Shown: positions 9,219-19,568 of the stretch, in pieces
Layout: each line of letters opens with the position of its first letter
Numbering within the stretch: position 1 is the stretch's first letter
Assembly (NCBI RefSeq): GCF_001678755.1
Contig: NZ_LZDS01000005.1
Coordinates: 1-64,000 of the forward strand
DNA: 64,000 nt
Origin: Acinetobacter gandensis
GTDB taxonomy: Bacteria > Pseudomonadota > Gammaproteobacteria > Pseudomonadales > Moraxellaceae
Reading direction: 5' to 3'
The notes under the pieces: model-generated
Seen by the model: only the letters and a program-made list of their open reading frames with translations
Databases searched by the model: none
What the model was told of the DNA's origin: nothing
Translations under genes and position numbers: made by a program

Positions 9219-9258
9219 TAAAGCGAGTAAAAATTGATGATTTACCCGCTTCTTTTTT
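9219..9258. terminator. hairpin terminator after the small secreted protein gene
   Basis: GCGAGTAAA (9223-9231) pairs with TTTACCCGC (9241-9249) with one mismatch, flanked by A-rich and T-rich runs. It lies 40 bp past the stop of the 9299 gene and about 70 bp upstream of symporter copy B. Confidence 0.65.
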
Positions 9259-9298
9259 GATGTGTTAAATAGTCGATATTTAGAGCAAAAACATCGAT

Positions 9299-9649
9299 TT
9301 ATTTAGGGCGAGGTGGTGTGAAACCAAGAGCACATTTGCCTTTAATTTCTTGACCATCAATAGTGGCTGTAGTTGCTTTAGCATCTGCGCTACATGTGCT
9401 TAATAGCTCAGGCTCTTCACCATGTAACTTCACATTTTTACTTGAGCTAAAGAATTGTGGTTCGCAAGTACCATTCCAGATAATACCACGGTAAGCAAAT
9501 GAAACTTGTGCCCCCTGACTTTTACCCTTACAGACTTGTTGATAACGTTGAGCATCATAAACTTTCTCAACTTTATCGTTGGCTGAAGCAGCGAGTGGGG
9601 CAAAACATAAACCGCATAAAACCGTAGAGAGCAAAATATTCTTATTCAT
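9299..9649 (-). CDS. small secreted protein of unknown function
   Basis: Not recognised as a named family. From the ATG at 9647-9649 it is 116 residues and begins with a clear signal peptide (MNKNILLSTVLCGLCFAPLA, probable cleavage after ASA at residue 23). Four cysteines remain in the mature part, which would allow two disulfides in the periplasm. The mature protein is small and basic with a Pro-rich tail (TPPRPK). It stands alone with a terminator below it. An upstream in-frame ATG would add 29 residues that do not look like a leader, so the shorter start is preferred. Confidence 0.7.
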   Translation of the reverse strand: MNKNILLSTVLCGLCFAPLAASANDKVEKVYDAQRYQQVCKGKSQGAQVSFAYRGIIWNGTCEPQFFSSSKNVKLHGEEPELLSTCSADAKATTATIDGQEIKGKCALGFTPPRPK

Positions 9650-9871
9650 GCTTATCTTCCTTATGATTCTCATGGGATCTATAACAGAATAAAAAATAAT
9701 CAGAATAAAACAACATTGATCGGGTAACTTTTGCAAGAAATATGTTTAGTTTTATATGAAATATGCAAATTATGTATGTGTATAAATGAAATGCAGAGAT
9801 GTAGTCTGAAACTCGGTAAAGCAACCGACACAATAAAATCGAGTTAATCAGTCAACTTATGGCTGATTTTT

Positions 9872-9880
9872 TGCTATAAT
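9872..9880 (+). promoter_or_regulatory. extended -10 promoter for mnmG
   Basis: TGCTATAAT is a perfect TATAAT with the upstream TG of an extended -10 element. It is 34 bp before the mnmG ATG; the -35 region is weak, as expected for this promoter class. Confidence 0.7.
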
Positions 9881-9914
9881 CTTCCGTCATTCTTTTTTAT
9901 TCTCCTTTACCACT

Positions 9915-11795
9915 ATGCATTATCCTAAAGTTTACGATGTCATTGTTATCGGCGGCGGTCACGCAGGTACAGAAGCAGCACTTGCTGCGGCACGTATGGG
10001 TCGACAGACTTTACTCTTAACTCATAATATTGAGACTTTAGGGCAGATGAGCTGTAACCCAGCCATAGGTGGTATTGGTAAATCTCACCTTGTACGTGAA
10101 ATTGATGCATTGGGCGGTGCAATGGCATTGGCTGCCGATAAAGGTGGTATCCAATTCCGTATTCTGAATTCACGTAAAGGTGCTGCAGTACGTGCTACAC
10201 GTGCGCAAGCAGACCGTGTCCGTTTTAAAGCTGCAATTCGTGAAACTTTAGAAAACCAAGCAAATTTGGATATTTTCCAACAAGCTGCTGATGATTTAAT
10301 TGTTGAAGGCGATACCGTTAAAGGCGTTATTACCCAAATGGGTATTCGCTTTGATGCAAAAACAGTTGTACTGACGACTGGTACATTCTTAGGTGGTGTG
10401 ATTCACATCGGTCTAAACAACGCATCTGGTGGTCGTGCGGGCGATCCTCCTTCAATTTCTTTGGCTGCGCGCCTTCGTGAATTGAAACTTCCTGTGGGTC
10501 GTTTGAAAACAGGTACGCCACCACGTATCGATGCACGCTCAGTTGATTTCTCAGTAATGACAGCACAGCCTGGTGATTTTCCATCGCCGACCATGTCATT
10601 CATGGGTGATGCTTCAATGCACCCAGAACAAATTAACTGTTACATCACACATACCAATGAGCGTACCCACGATATTATTCGTGGTGGTTTAGATCGTTCA
10701 CCAATGTACACAGGTAAAATTGAAGGTGTAGGTCCACGTTACTGCCCATCAATTGAAGATAAGATTCATAAATTTGCAGATAAAGACTCGCACCAAGTAT
10801 TCCTAGAGCCTGAAGGTTTAGATACGCACGAGCTTTATCCAAATGGTATTTCAACATCACTACCATTTGATGTTCAGTTTGAATTGGTTCGCTCGATTCG
10901 TGGTATGGAAAATGCACACATTCTTCGTCCGGGTTATGCAATTGAGTACGATTATTTCAATCCGCAAGCGTTGAAATTCTCTTTAGAAACCAAAGCCATT
11001 AATAATTTGTATTTTGCAGGTCAAATTAACGGTACTACAGGTTATGAAGAAGCGGGTGCACAAGGTTTGCTTGCAGGTTTAAATGCTGCACGTCGTGCAT
11101 GGGATCAAGAGCAATGGACACCTAAACGTGATGAAGCGTATATGGGTGTACTCGTAGATGACTTGATTACTTTGGGTACCAAAGAACCGTACCGCATGTT
11201 TACTTCACGTGCCGAATACCGTTTGATGCTGCGTGAAGATAATGCAGATCAACGTTTAACTGCGATTGGCCGTGAAATGGGTCTAGTGGATGATGCACGT
11301 TGGGATTCGTTCTGCCAAAAAATGGAAGCTGTTGAAACAGAAAAAGGTCGCTTACAGCATCTTTGGGCTGCGCCAAACAACCCAATGGGTAAGAAGTTTA
11401 TCGAAATGACTGGTGCAGATCTGTCTAAAGAATGTTCTGCGATTGATTTGTTAAAGCGTCCAAATATTAATTTTGCTCAAATTGCTGAGTTAACAGATTC
11501 AAAAGTGACAGCATTTGTTGGTGAGCAAATTGAAATTGCAGTGAAATATGATGGTTATATTAACCGTCAACGTGAAGATGTAGCTCAAATGAAACGTCTT
11601 GAAGAAACACGTATTCCTGCTGATTTTGATTATGATGTGGTTTCTGGGTTATCTCGTGAAATTACACTGAAATTGAAAGATGTTCGTCCTGAAACTTTGG
11701 CGCAAGCGAGCCGTATTCCAGGTGTAACACCAGCAGCAGTTCAATTGGTGATGATTACCATTCGTAAGAATAATGCAGCGAAAAAATCTGCTTAA
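9915..11795 (+). CDS. mnmG: tRNA uridine-5-carboxymethylaminomethyl modification enzyme, large subunit
   Basis: MnmG/GidA (626 residues) acts with MnmE to install the cmnm5 group at U34 of tRNAs, using FAD, NADH and methylene-tetrahydrofolate. The FAD-binding GGGHAG motif is at residues 13-18 in [20 protein letters not shown]. Other family blocks are [40 protein letters not shown] and [17 protein letters not shown]. The C-terminal helical domain that contacts MnmE is present ([15 protein letters not shown]). It is a single-gene unit with a good promoter and terminator. No DnaA-box cluster was noticed beside it, unlike in enterobacteria where gidA flanks oriC. Confidence 0.97.
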   Translation: MHYPKVYDVIVIGGGHAGTEAALAAARMGRQTLLLTHNIETLGQMSCNPAIGGIGKSHLVREIDALGGAMALAADKGGIQFRILNSRKGAAVRATRAQADRVRFKAAIRETLENQANLDIFQQAADDLIVEGDTVKGVITQMGIRFDAKTVVLTTGTFLGGVIHIGLNNASGGRAGDPPSISLAARLRELKLPVGRLKTGTPPRIDARSVDFSVMTAQPGDFPSPTMSFMGDASMHPEQINCYITHTNERTHDIIRGGLDRSPMYTGKIEGVGPRYCPSIEDKIHKFADKDSHQVFLEPEGLDTHELYPNGISTSLPFDVQFELVRSIRGMENAHILRPGYAIEYDYFNPQALKFSLETKAINNLYFAGQINGTTGYEEAGAQGLLAGLNAARRAWDQEQWTPKRDEAYMGVLVDDLITLGTKEPYRMFTSRAEYRLMLREDNADQRLTAIGREMGLVDDARWDSFCQKMEAVETEKGRLQHLWAAPNNPMGKKFIEMTGADLSKECSAIDLLKRPNINFAQIAELTDSKVTAFVGEQIEIAVKYDGYINRQREDVAQMKRLEETRIPADFDYDVVSGLSREITLKLKDVRPETLAQASRIPGVTPAAVQLVMITIRKNNAAKKSA

Positions 11796-11808
11796 GATTT
11801 TAGTTGAT

Positions 11809-11841
11809 ATAAAAAAGCCCGCTTAATGCGGGTTTTTTTAT
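11809..11841 (+). terminator. Rho-independent terminator of mnmG
   Basis: AAAAAAGCCCGC-ttaat-GCGGGTTTTTTT, with seven T residues, begins 13 bp after the mnmG stop. Confidence 0.9.
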
Positions 11842-12152
11842 ATCTGAGTGATTTTAAAGTGTTCTACTTGTAGTTAAGGCATTCATCTGAAAATAAAGAT
11901 TTATTCACCACCATTAGTTTTAGCTATAGTTCGATCAATAAAATCTTTACTTTAATTAACTTATTGTATTTAAAATAAAAAATAAAATATTTAGATGCTA
12001 AATGTATTGTTATACAAAGTTTTAGGTCTTAATCATGTTGTATTACTCATACTAATTCCGACCATTGTAGTGGTATTTATTCATTTAAATTAAGCAGACA
12101 CTGCATGCCATAGCGTATGACCATCTATACGTTCAATGAATGGAGTTCGATT
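11842..12152 (+). other. AT-rich intergenic region before the MFS transporter
   Basis: About 310 bp without a confident gene. It must contain the promoter of the transporter. A 32-codon ORF (11995-12093) would encode a very hydrophobic peptide starting MLNVLLYKVLGL, but it has no convincing ribosome-binding site and is not called as a gene. No strong inverted repeat was seen. Confidence 0.5.
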
Positions 12153-13358
12153 ATGGCAAATCAACAATCGGGAAAAATGCAAAAATTTCTAACGGTATTT
12201 TTGTGTTTCTGGGTCGCATTTTTTGAAGGTTTTGACCTGCAAGCGCCCGGTATTGCTGCGAAAGGAATTGCAGCGACATTTTCCTTAGACCAAGTGCAAA
12301 TGGGCTATGTATTTAGTTTAGGTGTGTTTGGTATGTTATTTGGTGCGTTCTTTGGGGGGCGTATCGCAGATTACATGGGGCAGAAAAAAGTGCTCATGTT
12401 GTCTATTTTCATCTTTGGTGTGTTCATGTCGATTACGGCAGTCGCGCCAAGTATTGAAGTTTTGTACATAGCACGTTTCTTTACAGGTTTGGGGTTGGGT
12501 GCTGCAATGCCGACCATGATTTCAGTAGTGGGTGATGAAGCAACAGAAGAAAACCGTGGTCGTTTAAATAGCTTGATGTATTGTGGCTTACCTGTTGGCG
12601 CAATCTTTGTGGCTGGTTTGGGTATGCTTTTTAAAGACATCTCTTGGCATACATTATTTTTGATTGGTGGCTTGACACCGTTGGTGCTCATTCCATTTAT
12701 GGCAGTGATTCTTAAAGATAAACGTAAAGAAAAAGTCGAGACGGTGAGTGCGGAAGCAGTACCACCTATGGCGCAAATTTTATTTGCGGAACAACGTTAT
12801 AAATATACGTTGCCGCTTTGGGTAAGCTTTTTCTTTACCTTGATGGTGAACTATATCTTGATCAGTTGGTTGCCAAACTTATTGATGGAGCAAGGTTTAG
12901 AAAAACAACAAGCATTCATGATTATGTTAATGTTCCAAGTCGGTGCGGTGATTGGTACGCTTGGCTTAGGGTATTTGCTAGATCGACTCAAATTGTGGCA
13001 AATGGCTGCTATTATTTATACAGGCTTGTTTATCGCGTTGTTTGTCTTGTTCACAACTAACTCGATTCCTGTGTTGATTGCAGCAGGGATTATGGGCGGG
13101 ATTTTCTCTACCGGCGGTCAATCGATTTTGTATGGCATTTCACCAATTTTCTATACGCCAGCAGGTAAAGTGACTGGCGTGGGAAGTGCGATTTCTCTAG
13201 GACGATTGGGTGCGATGACAGGACCATTGCTCACAGGTAAGATTTTGGCACTTGGTTTAGGTACGACAGGTATCTTGATTGCGAGTGCGCCCGGTATTGC
13301 ATTATCTGCAGTTGCGGTTGCAGCTCTTTCAGCCTACAAAGCATCGTTAAAGAAATAA
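12153..13358 (+). CDS. mhpT: MFS transporter, MhpT-like (aromatic acid family)
   Basis: A 401-residue, 12-segment major facilitator. Its N-terminal stretch FEGFDLQAPGIAAKGIA and the later LMYCGLPVGA strongly resemble E. coli MhpT, the 3-(3-hydroxyphenyl)propionate permease of the aromatic acid:H+ symporter (AAHS) group. The MFS signature GGRIADYMGQKKVL lies after helix 2. The ATG at 12153 is chosen because GGAG sits seven bases upstream; an ATG 36 bp earlier lacks this. No ring-cleavage genes flank it, so the substrate is only inferred from sequence resemblance, and the symbol should be read as MhpT-like. Confidence 0.82.
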   Translation: MANQQSGKMQKFLTVFLCFWVAFFEGFDLQAPGIAAKGIAATFSLDQVQMGYVFSLGVFGMLFGAFFGGRIADYMGQKKVLMLSIFIFGVFMSITAVAPSIEVLYIARFFTGLGLGAAMPTMISVVGDEATEENRGRLNSLMYCGLPVGAIFVAGLGMLFKDISWHTLFLIGGLTPLVLIPFMAVILKDKRKEKVETVSAEAVPPMAQILFAEQRYKYTLPLWVSFFFTLMVNYILISWLPNLLMEQGLEKQQAFMIMLMFQVGAVIGTLGLGYLLDRLKLWQMAAIIYTGLFIALFVLFTTNSIPVLIAAGIMGGIFSTGGQSILYGISPIFYTPAGKVTGVGSAISLGRLGAMTGPLLTGKILALGLGTTGILIASAPGIALSAVAVAALSAYKASLKK

Positions 13359-13393
13359 GCTCAAAGCGGTAATTTAGTTTTAATTGTATAGAT

Positions 13394-13418
13394 AAAGGAG
13401 CTTCGGCTCCTTTTTTTG
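13394..13418 (+). terminator. Rho-independent terminator of the MFS gene
   Basis: AAAGGAGC-TTCG-GCTCCTTTTTTT is a perfect UUCG-capped stem with a seven-T tail, 36 bp past the stop codon. Confidence 0.92.
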
Positions 13419-13486
13419 CACGTTATGCAGTGAGATGAATTGAAGTTTTGATAGAATGTGTTTAATACAGCTGAATTTAACTATTT

Positions 13487-13813
13487 ATGTCATATCAATT
13501 GATCGAACTCGACATTTCTCCATCCGATAATATTCAGTGCCCGCATTGTCAACAGCAGGTCATTGATTGGGTAGAAGAACAATATGTACAGCCGTGTGAG
13601 CATGTGCTGTTTATTGCGATGGATATTGGTTTTGAATACATCACTGATGAGTTTGAACAGACTATGCAGCACACAGTAGATGATTTACATGCCAATGATG
13701 ATCAGTACCATATGTTTAGCGAAATTGCGGCATCAAGCTATTCTGAGTTTAAAATTTATAAGTCGGATTTAGGTGTGGAAGGTTATTCACGCTATGTGGG
13801 TTTTATTGCTTAA
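13487..13813 (+). CDS. hypothetical protein with N-terminal CPHC motif
   Basis: An acidic 108-residue protein that I cannot assign to a family. Near the N-terminus it has CPHC followed about 19 residues later by C-x-x-x, CEHV, a spacing that could bind zinc. The rest looks like an alpha/beta fold without membrane segments or signal peptide (for example HVLFIAMDIGFEYITDEF). It has its own short transcription unit between two terminators and converges with glnG. Cytosolic location is inferred. Confidence 0.7.
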   Translation: MSYQLIELDISPSDNIQCPHCQQQVIDWVEEQYVQPCEHVLFIAMDIGFEYITDEFEQTMQHTVDDLHANDDQYHMFSEIAASSYSEFKIYKSDLGVEGYSRYVGFIA

Positions 13814-13847
13814 ATTTAAGAATGATTATTTAAGTATTCATACACAT

Positions 13848-13877
13848 AAAAAAGCCAGTGATAACACTGGCTTTTTT
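13848..13877. terminator. bidirectional terminator between the CPHC gene and glnG
   Basis: AAAAAAGCCAGTG-ataa-CACTGGCTTTTTT is a perfect 13-bp stem between two convergent genes, with T runs on both strands; it can serve both. Confidence 0.93.
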
Positions 13878-13886
13878 ACAGTTGAA

Positions 13887-15362
13887 TTAACTTTCGATTT
13901 CTTCTTCTACATCATCTTCGGCGCTATCCATGCCAAGTTCTTTTAGTTTTCGCGTTAGGGTATTACGGCCCCAACCTAAAAGCTCAGCAGCGTGACGCTT
14001 ACGTCCGCGTGTTTGTTGAAGTGCGGCATTAATCAATGTGCGTTCAAACATGGGGGTGGCAATGTCGAGAATTTTCATTTCGCCGTTTTTAAGCTTTTGA
14101 ACAGCCCACTGACCAAGTAGTTCATCCCAATGATGTACACCAATGCGGTCAATGCCTTGAACAACTGGATTACCGTCGCTGCCCTGAATTGGAATTTGTT
14201 TCAGTTCAGAAGGGAGATCTTCAGGATAAACTTCACGTCCTGTGATCATTACAGTTAACCAGCGACAGGTATTTTCAAGCTGACGAACGTTACCTTGCCA
14301 AGGAAGTTTCTGCATATATTCTTGCGTTTCAGGGCGAAGAATTTTCGGGCTAACACCTAATTCTTTCCCTGCACTTGCTAAGAAGTGTTGGGCAAGCATT
14401 GGAATGTCTTCAGAGCGGTGTGCAAGTTTTGGAATGTGAATGCGAATCACGTTTAGACGGTGGTATAAGTCCTCACGGAAACGACCTTCGTGAACCAATT
14501 TTTCCAAATCTTGATGTGTTGCAGCAACAATACGCACATCAACTTTAACAGGAATATGTCCACCAACGCGGTAGAACTCGCCATCTGCTAAAACACGAAG
14601 TAGTCGTGTCTGCGTTTCAAATGGCATATCACCAATTTCATCAAGGAATAAAGTGCCGCCATTGGCTTGCTCGAAGCGGCCTTGACGTTGTGTATTTGCG
14701 CCAGTGAATGCACCTTTTTCGTGACCGAACAATTCAGTTTCAATCAGGTCTTTTGGAATTGCGGCCATGTTTAAGGCTATAAATGGCTTATTGCCACGTG
14801 GTGAATGCTTGTGTAGTGCGTGTGCAACAAGTTCCTTACCTGTACCTGATTCACCGTTAATTAACACCGTGATGTGAGATTGAGATAAACGGCCAATTGC
14901 ACGGAACACTTCCTGCATTGCAGGGGATTCACCAATAATTTCAGTCGATTGAATTGGTTGAACTGTTTTTGCTGATTCTTGCTGCTGTAATTTTGCAATA
15001 TGTAAAATTGCACGATTAACGAGTGCTAAAGCTTCATCAATATCAAATGGCTTTGGTAAGTATTCAAAAGCACCTGTTTGATAGCTTGAAACCGCAGACT
15101 CTAAGTCTGAATGTGCTGTCATAATGATGACAGGTAGGTCAGGATAGTTACCTTTAACTTTACCTAAGAAGGTAAGTCCATCAATACCCGGCATGCGGAT
15201 GTCAGTCAAAATGACATCTGGTGCATCAACACTTAATTGATCCAAAGCGGATTGTGCTTCTTCAAAGCTGGTGACATCAAAACCTTCTTCTTTGAATGTT
15301 TTTTCTAGCACCCAACGCATGGCGCGATCATCATCAATGACCCAAATCTTATTACGCGACAT
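13887..15362 (-). CDS. glnG: nitrogen regulation response regulator NtrC
   Basis: GlnG/NtrC (491 residues) activates sigma-54 promoters under nitrogen limitation. It has a receiver domain with the phosphoacceptor Asp54 in ILTDIRMPG, an AAA+ domain with Walker A GESGTGKE, the sigma-54 contact loop GAFTGA and the [11 protein letters not shown]alker B, and a C-terminal Fis-like helix-turn-helix ([20 protein letters not shown]). The ATG at 15360-15362 matches the family start ([18 protein letters not shown]). It overlaps the end of glnL by 11 bp, so the two are translated in tandem. A stretch of about 30 residues between AAA+ and the HTH is longer than in enterobacteria. Confidence 0.96.
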   Translation of the reverse strand: MSRNKIWVIDDDRAMRWVLEKTFKEEGFDVTSFEEAQSALDQLSVDAPDVILTDIRMPGIDGLTFLGKVKGNYPDLPVIIMTAHSDLESAVSSYQTGAFEYLPKPFDIDEALALVNRAILHIAKLQQQESAKTVQPIQSTEIIGESPAMQEVFRAIGRLSQSHITVLINGESGTGKELVAHALHKHSPRGNKPFIALNMAAIPKDLIETELFGHEKGAFTGANTQRQGRFEQANGGTLFLDEIGDMPFETQTRLLRVLADGEFYRVGGHIPVKVDVRIVAATHQDLEKLVHEGRFREDLYHRLNVIRIHIPKLAHRSEDIPMLAQHFLASAGKELGVSPKILRPETQEYMQKLPWQGNVRQLENTCRWLTVMITGREVYPEDLPSELKQIPIQGSDGNPVVQGIDRIGVHHWDELLGQWAVQKLKNGEMKILDIATPMFERTLINAALQQTRGRKRHAAELLGWGRNTLTRKLKELGMDSAEDDVEEEIES

Positions 15363-16458
15363 GATCTGACTCCCAAGGTAAATATAAGCTAAAGACTGTT
15401 TTTCCTGGAACTGATTGGCATTCAATCATTCCGTTATGTTGATGCATAATATTTTGAGCAATACTTAATCCTAAGCCTGTGCCTTTCGCACGTCCTGTGA
15501 CCAATGGATAAAACACCGATTCTAATATTTCTTCTGGTACACCTGGCCCATTGTCCTCAATATCTATGCGGACGGCTGAGCGCTTCAATACGCCATTGAT
15601 AGTAACAAGGCGCTGAATCCGTGTGCGTAATGTGAGTTCAGGTTGATGATCGACGAAAAACTCTTTGTTCTCAGTCATTGCTTGCACAGCATTGACGCTA
15701 ATGTTGAGCATCACTTGAATTAATTGATCTCGATCCGCTAAGACATCCGGCAAAGATAAATCGTAATCACGTGTAATCTTAATTTTTTTCTTGGTTTGAT
15801 TGACAATCAATGAGCGAACACGTTCTAGTGGCTCATGTACATTTACTGGCTCATAACTTGGTAGTTGGCGAGAGCCCAGCATGGTATCAGCAAGATTACG
15901 TAAGCGATCAACTTCACTGATAATAATGTCGGTAAATTCGCTATATTTTGGATCATTTAAACTACGGGCTAAAAGCTGCGTAGCTCCACGGATACCACCC
16001 AAAGGATTTTTAATTTCGTGTGCGACACCGCGAATAAGTTGGCGAGCGACTTGGTGTTGTTGAATAAAGTTTTCTTCTTTGGAAATCTTTAACATGCGAT
16101 CGATTTGATTAAGTTCGATAATCAACAGCGGATGGTAAGGCTTACCAGAATTTAATTGTGAAACGGTATAATCGACATGGATGTCTTTAAAATTAACATT
16201 TATTGTTGCTTCACGACGCGTGTAGTGTTGACCCGTAGTCAAAGTATTAATTAAAGCATCATGGGTATTGAACTCATCATCAGGCATGCTTAATAAATTA
16301 AGCACAGGTTGTCCTGATGCACGTAATAAACTGATGTCAAAAAGGGCTTCACAAGACGAATTTAAATAAAAAATATTCAGGTTACTATCGACCAATAAAA
16401 TGGCAGTGGTTAAATTGTCCACTAAAAGCCGGTAATCAATAGTCATAGTTTGATCCAT
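15352..16458 (-). CDS. glnL: nitrogen regulation sensor kinase NtrB
   Basis: GlnL/NtrB (368 residues) is the cytosolic kinase/phosphatase that controls NtrC in response to the PII protein. An N-terminal PAS domain (about 5-120) precedes the dimerisation/phosphoacceptor helix with His147 in GVAHEIKNPLGGIRGA and the HATPase domain with DNGPGVP and GTGLGLSIAQN. No membrane segments are present, as expected. Two ATG codons lie four residues apart (16458 and 16446). glnA is not adjacent, unlike the enterobacterial glnALG operon, so the pair has its own promoter, described below. Confidence 0.95.
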   Translation of the reverse strand: MDQTMTIDYRLLVDNLTTAILLVDSNLNIFYLNSSCEALFDISLLRASGQPVLNLLSMPDDEFNTHDALINTLTTGQHYTRREATINVNFKDIHVDYTVSQLNSGKPYHPLLIIELNQIDRMLKISKEENFIQQHQVARQLIRGVAHEIKNPLGGIRGATQLLARSLNDPKYSEFTDIIISEVDRLRNLADTMLGSRQLPSYEPVNVHEPLERVRSLIVNQTKKKIKITRDYDLSLPDVLADRDQLIQVMLNISVNAVQAMTENKEFFVDHQPELTLRTRIQRLVTINGVLKRSAVRIDIEDNGPGVPEEILESVFYPLVTGRAKGTGLGLSIAQNIMHQHNGMIECQSVPGKTVFSLYLPWESDHVA

Positions 16459-16548
16459 TAGCGAGAGGTTCCTGTCTTAAAATGGCGCAATGGCATCTTC
16501 ATAAAGCAAATCGTTATCTTTAATAAGGTTCGAATTGATGCAGGTTAT

Positions 16549-16563
16549 GCAAGATACAAGCCA
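16549..16563 (-). promoter_or_regulatory. candidate sigma-54 promoter of glnL-glnG
   Basis: On the minus strand the sequence is TGGCTTGTATCTTGC, close to the -24/-12 consensus TGGCACG-N4-TTGC and with the exact GG-N10-GC spacing. It lies about 90 bp upstream of the glnL start, giving an untranslated leader of roughly 80 nt. This is inferred from sequence only. Confidence 0.6.
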
Positions 16564-16670
16564 ACTTTATGTCTATAACGCTAAGTTTTGATGCTTATTT
16601 AATAAAATGCGCTTATTTAAGACTCTGAATAAAATGTATAGCCGATTCAAAACCGACTGTAAATCAAAAA

Positions 16671-16729
16671 TGACTCAAAATGGTGCATCATAAATTATAT
16701 GGATGAATTTATAGCGTTATTTTGGTGCG
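16671..16729. promoter_or_regulatory. two candidate NtrC binding sites upstream of glnL
   Basis: TGACTCAAAATGGTGCA (16671-16687) shares 13 of 17 bases with the enterobacterial NtrC site TGCACTAAAATGGTGCA, and AGCGTTATTTTGGTGCG (16713-16729) keeps the TGGTGC half. They are 42 bp apart, four helical turns, and 110-180 bp upstream of the candidate sigma-54 promoter, a typical enhancer position. They also lie just before rimO. Confidence 0.5.
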
Positions 16730-16810
16730 TGATATAAAGAGTGGGCTTTTCAACTGTTTTTATCCACAGAAAAGACATACAATACGCGGATTATAGTGGA
16801 GCGCAGATTC

Positions 16811-18154
16811 ATGAAATCCCCCAAAGTCGGTTTTGTTTCTTTAGGTTGTCCTAAGGCGTTGGTAGATTCCGAACGAATTTTAACTCAGTTAAAGACTGAA
16901 GGTTATGATGTAGCATCAGATTATGATGGTGCTGATTTAGTAGTAGTTAATACCTGTGGTTTTATTGAATCTGCAGTACAAGAGTCGCTAGACGCCATTG
17001 GTGAAGCGATGAACTCGAATGGTCGTGTCATTGTGACTGGCTGTTTGGGTAAAGATGAAGACAAAATTCGCCAAATGCATCCGAACGTTTTGAAAGTTAC
17101 GGGTGCAGCAGCATATCAAGAAGTGATGGAAGCTGTGCACGAGTACGTGCCTGAGCCACCAAAACACAATCCATTTATTGATCTTGTTCCTGAGCAGGGT
17201 ATTCGATTAACACCGAAGCATTATGCGTATTTGAAAATTTCAGAAGGCTGCAACCATCGTTGCACATTCTGCATTATTCCAAGCATGCGTGGTGATTTGG
17301 TTTCTCGCCCAGTTGGTTCAGTATTAAGCGAAGCGCAAGCACTGAAAAAAGCAGGTGTAAAAGAAGTTCTAGTAATTTCACAAGATACTTCTGCTTACGG
17401 TGTTGATACTAAATACAAATTAGACTTCTGGAACGGTCAGCCAGTCAAAACCAAATTCTTTGACATGTGTGAAGCATTAGGTCAATTGGGTATTTGGGTG
17501 CGTTTGCACTATGTATATCCATACCCGCATGTAGATGCAGTCATTGATTTGATGGCGCAAGGCAAAATCTTGCCATATTTAGACATTCCTTTTCAACACG
17601 CCAGTCCGCGCATCTTAAAATTGATGAAGCGACCAGCTCATAGTGAAAATACATTGGAACGTTTAAATGTTTGGCGTGAAAAATGTCCAGACCTTGTGAT
17701 TCGCTCGACATTTGTTGTTGGCTTCCCAGGCGAAACGGAAGAAGACTTCCAAATGTTGCTTGATTGGTTGAAAGAAGCGCAGCTTGATCGAGTAGGTTGT
17801 TTCACATATTCACCGGTTGAAGGTGCAACAGCGAACGATTTGCCAGATCATGTGCCTGAAGAAATTAAGCAAGAACGTTATGAACGTTTCATGCAAGTTC
17901 AGCAAGAAATTTCAGCAGCGAAATTACAAAAACGTATTGGTCAAAAAATGACTGTACTTGTCGACGACTTGGAAGAAGAATTCCCAGTTGCGGTTGCACG
18001 TTCGTATGCGGATGCGCCAGAAATTGATGGTAACGTTTTTGTTGAAGATATTGATAAGTCCGTGATTAAAGCGGGTGATTTACTCGAAGTTGAAATCACA
18101 GATGCAGATGAGTATGACTTATTTGCTAAACTTATTTCAGTTAAAACAGCCTAA
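16811..18154 (+). CDS. rimO: ribosomal protein S12 methylthiotransferase
   Basis: RimO (447 residues) is a radical-SAM enzyme that adds a methylthio group to Asp89 of ribosomal protein S12. The UPF0004 domain starts [17 protein letters not shown] with its cluster cysteines, the radical-SAM CxxxCxxC is at residues 147-154 (GCNHRCTFC), and a C-terminal TRAM domain follows. The ATG at 16811 has GGAG nine bases upstream; an in-frame codon 15 bp earlier overlaps that site and is rejected. It is divergent from glnL and precedes pyrH by 45 bp. Confidence 0.96.
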   Translation: MKSPKVGFVSLGCPKALVDSERILTQLKTEGYDVASDYDGADLVVVNTCGFIESAVQESLDAIGEAMNSNGRVIVTGCLGKDEDKIRQMHPNVLKVTGAAAYQEVMEAVHEYVPEPPKHNPFIDLVPEQGIRLTPKHYAYLKISEGCNHRCTFCIIPSMRGDLVSRPVGSVLSEAQALKKAGVKEVLVISQDTSAYGVDTKYKLDFWNGQPVKTKFFDMCEALGQLGIWVRLHYVYPYPHVDAVIDLMAQGKILPYLDIPFQHASPRILKLMKRPAHSENTLERLNVWREKCPDLVIRSTFVVGFPGETEEDFQMLLDWLKEAQLDRVGCFTYSPVEGATANDLPDHVPEEIKQERYERFMQVQQEISAAKLQKRIGQKMTVLVDDLEEEFPVAVARSYADAPEIDGNVFVEDIDKSVIKAGDLLEVEITDADEYDLFAKLISVKTA

Positions 18155-18199
18155 ACCATTCACAAAAAATAATTGAGATTGAATAATTCGGAGTAGATG

Positions 18200-18928
18200 A
18201 TGCTGGATTCTAAAAAACCACGCTTTGGACGTATTTTGCTTAAGCTTTCTGGCGAGGCTCTTGCTGGCAATAAAGACATGGGTATTGATGCTCAAGTTTT
18301 AGACCAGATGTCACTTGCGATTGCGCACTTAGTGGGTCTAGGTGTTCAAGTCGGTATCGTTGTCGGTGGTGGTAACCTTTATCGTGGTAGCCAGTTGCAA
18401 AAAGACGGTTTGGTTGGCCGTGTAACAGGTGACCAAATGGGTATGTTGGCGACTGTCATGAATGGTCTAGCACTTCGTGATGCTTTGGTTCGTCGTAACA
18501 TCAAAACACGTTTAATGTCAGCACTTGAAATTGGTACTGTGGTTGAGTCTTACTCAAGTCGTGATGCCATTCGCCACCTAACTCGTGGTGAAGTGTGTGT
18601 GTTTGTTGCGGGTACAGGTAACCCATTCTTCACAACAGATACAGCAGCATGCTTGCGTGGTATCGAAATTGAAGCCAATCTTATTTTGAAAGCTACCAAA
18701 GTTGATGGCGTTTATAACAAAGACCCAAGCAAATTTGAAGATGCTGTGAAATATGACACATTGACCTTTGATCAAGTACTTGATGAGAAACTTGGTGTAA
18801 TGGACTTAACAGCAATCTGTTTATGTCGTGACCACAATGTTCCACTTCAAGTATTTGATATGAACAAATCTGGTTCATTGCTTTCAGTGGTAATGGGTGA
18901 AAAAGAAGGTACTCACGTTACTAACTAA
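18200..18928 (+). CDS. pyrH: UMP kinase
   Basis: PyrH (242 residues) phosphorylates UMP to UDP, a hexameric amino-acid-kinase-fold enzyme typically activated by GTP and inhibited by UTP. Visible blocks are [22 protein letters not shown] and the C-terminal [14 protein letters not shown] region. Two tandem ATG codons (18197, 18200) follow GGAG; the second has the better six-base spacing. In many proteobacteria pyrH follows rpsB-tsf; here rimO precedes it and frr follows after 79 bp. Confidence 0.96.
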   Translation: MLDSKKPRFGRILLKLSGEALAGNKDMGIDAQVLDQMSLAIAHLVGLGVQVGIVVGGGNLYRGSQLQKDGLVGRVTGDQMGMLATVMNGLALRDALVRRNIKTRLMSALEIGTVVESYSSRDAIRHLTRGEVCVFVAGTGNPFFTTDTAACLRGIEIEANLILKATKVDGVYNKDPSKFEDAVKYDTLTFDQVLDEKLGVMDLTAICLCRDHNVPLQVFDMNKSGSLLSVVMGEKEGTHVTN

Positions 18929-19007
18929 TGTACGTGAGCCTGAAAGCTCTTTATACTACAGACTATTTTAGAATTTACATCTTTTCGAATTAAGTAAGGA
19001 AGATCAC

Positions 19008-19562
19008 ATGATTAACGATCTTAAAAAAGACGCTGAAGAGCGTATGAACAAATCGCTTGAGTCTCTTGAGCACGGTTTTGCAAAAGTTCGTACCGGTCGC
19101 GCACATCCATCAATTTTGAATGGTGTAATGGTTCCTTACTATGGCTCTGATGTGCCTTTAAACCAAGTTGCAAACGTAGGTGTTGAAGACTCGCGTACTT
19201 TATTGGTGCAACCATTTGAACGTTCAATGGTTTCAGCAATTGATAAAGCGATTCGTGAATCAGATTTAGGTTTGAACCCTGTAACTGCTGACTCAATTCG
19301 TGTGCCAATGGCTGCATTGACAGAACAAACACGTAAAGATATGCAAAAAGTTGCACGTAACGAAGCTGAAAATGCAAAAGTTGCGATTCGTAATATCCGT
19401 CGTGATGTATTGGGCGATATCAAAGCATTATTGAAAGAAAAAGAAATTTCTGAAGATGATGAACGTCGTGCAGGCGATGATATCCAAAAAATTACAGACA
19501 AATTCGTTGCTGAAGTTGAAAAACGTCTGGCTGCAAAAGAAGCTGAATTGATGAAGGTCTAA
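19008..19562 (+). CDS. frr: ribosome recycling factor
   Basis: RRF (184 residues) splits post-termination ribosomes with EF-G. It shows the canonical three-helix-bundle ends: N-terminal [20 protein letters not shown], the [14 protein letters not shown] block with the essential Arg, and the C-terminal [18 protein letters not shown] helix. A good AAGGAAG precedes the ATG. Codon use is strongly biased, in line with high expression. It is six bases upstream of uppS. Confidence 0.97.
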   Translation: MINDLKKDAEERMNKSLESLEHGFAKVRTGRAHPSILNGVMVPYYGSDVPLNQVANVGVEDSRTLLVQPFERSMVSAIDKAIRESDLGLNPVTADSIRVPMAALTEQTRKDMQKVARNEAENAKVAIRNIRRDVLGDIKALLKEKEISEDDERRAGDDIQKITDKFVAEVEKRLAAKEAELMKV

Positions 19563-19568
19563 GTTTTA

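Noticed and set aside
9915..11795. mnmG neighbourhood as a replication origin
   Set aside because: gidA marks oriC in enterobacteria, but no DnaA-box cluster, dnaA or AT-rich unwinding element was noticed here.
12371..12691. Minus-strand frame inside the MFS gene
   Set aside because: Shadow of the transporter coding strand; no independent evidence.
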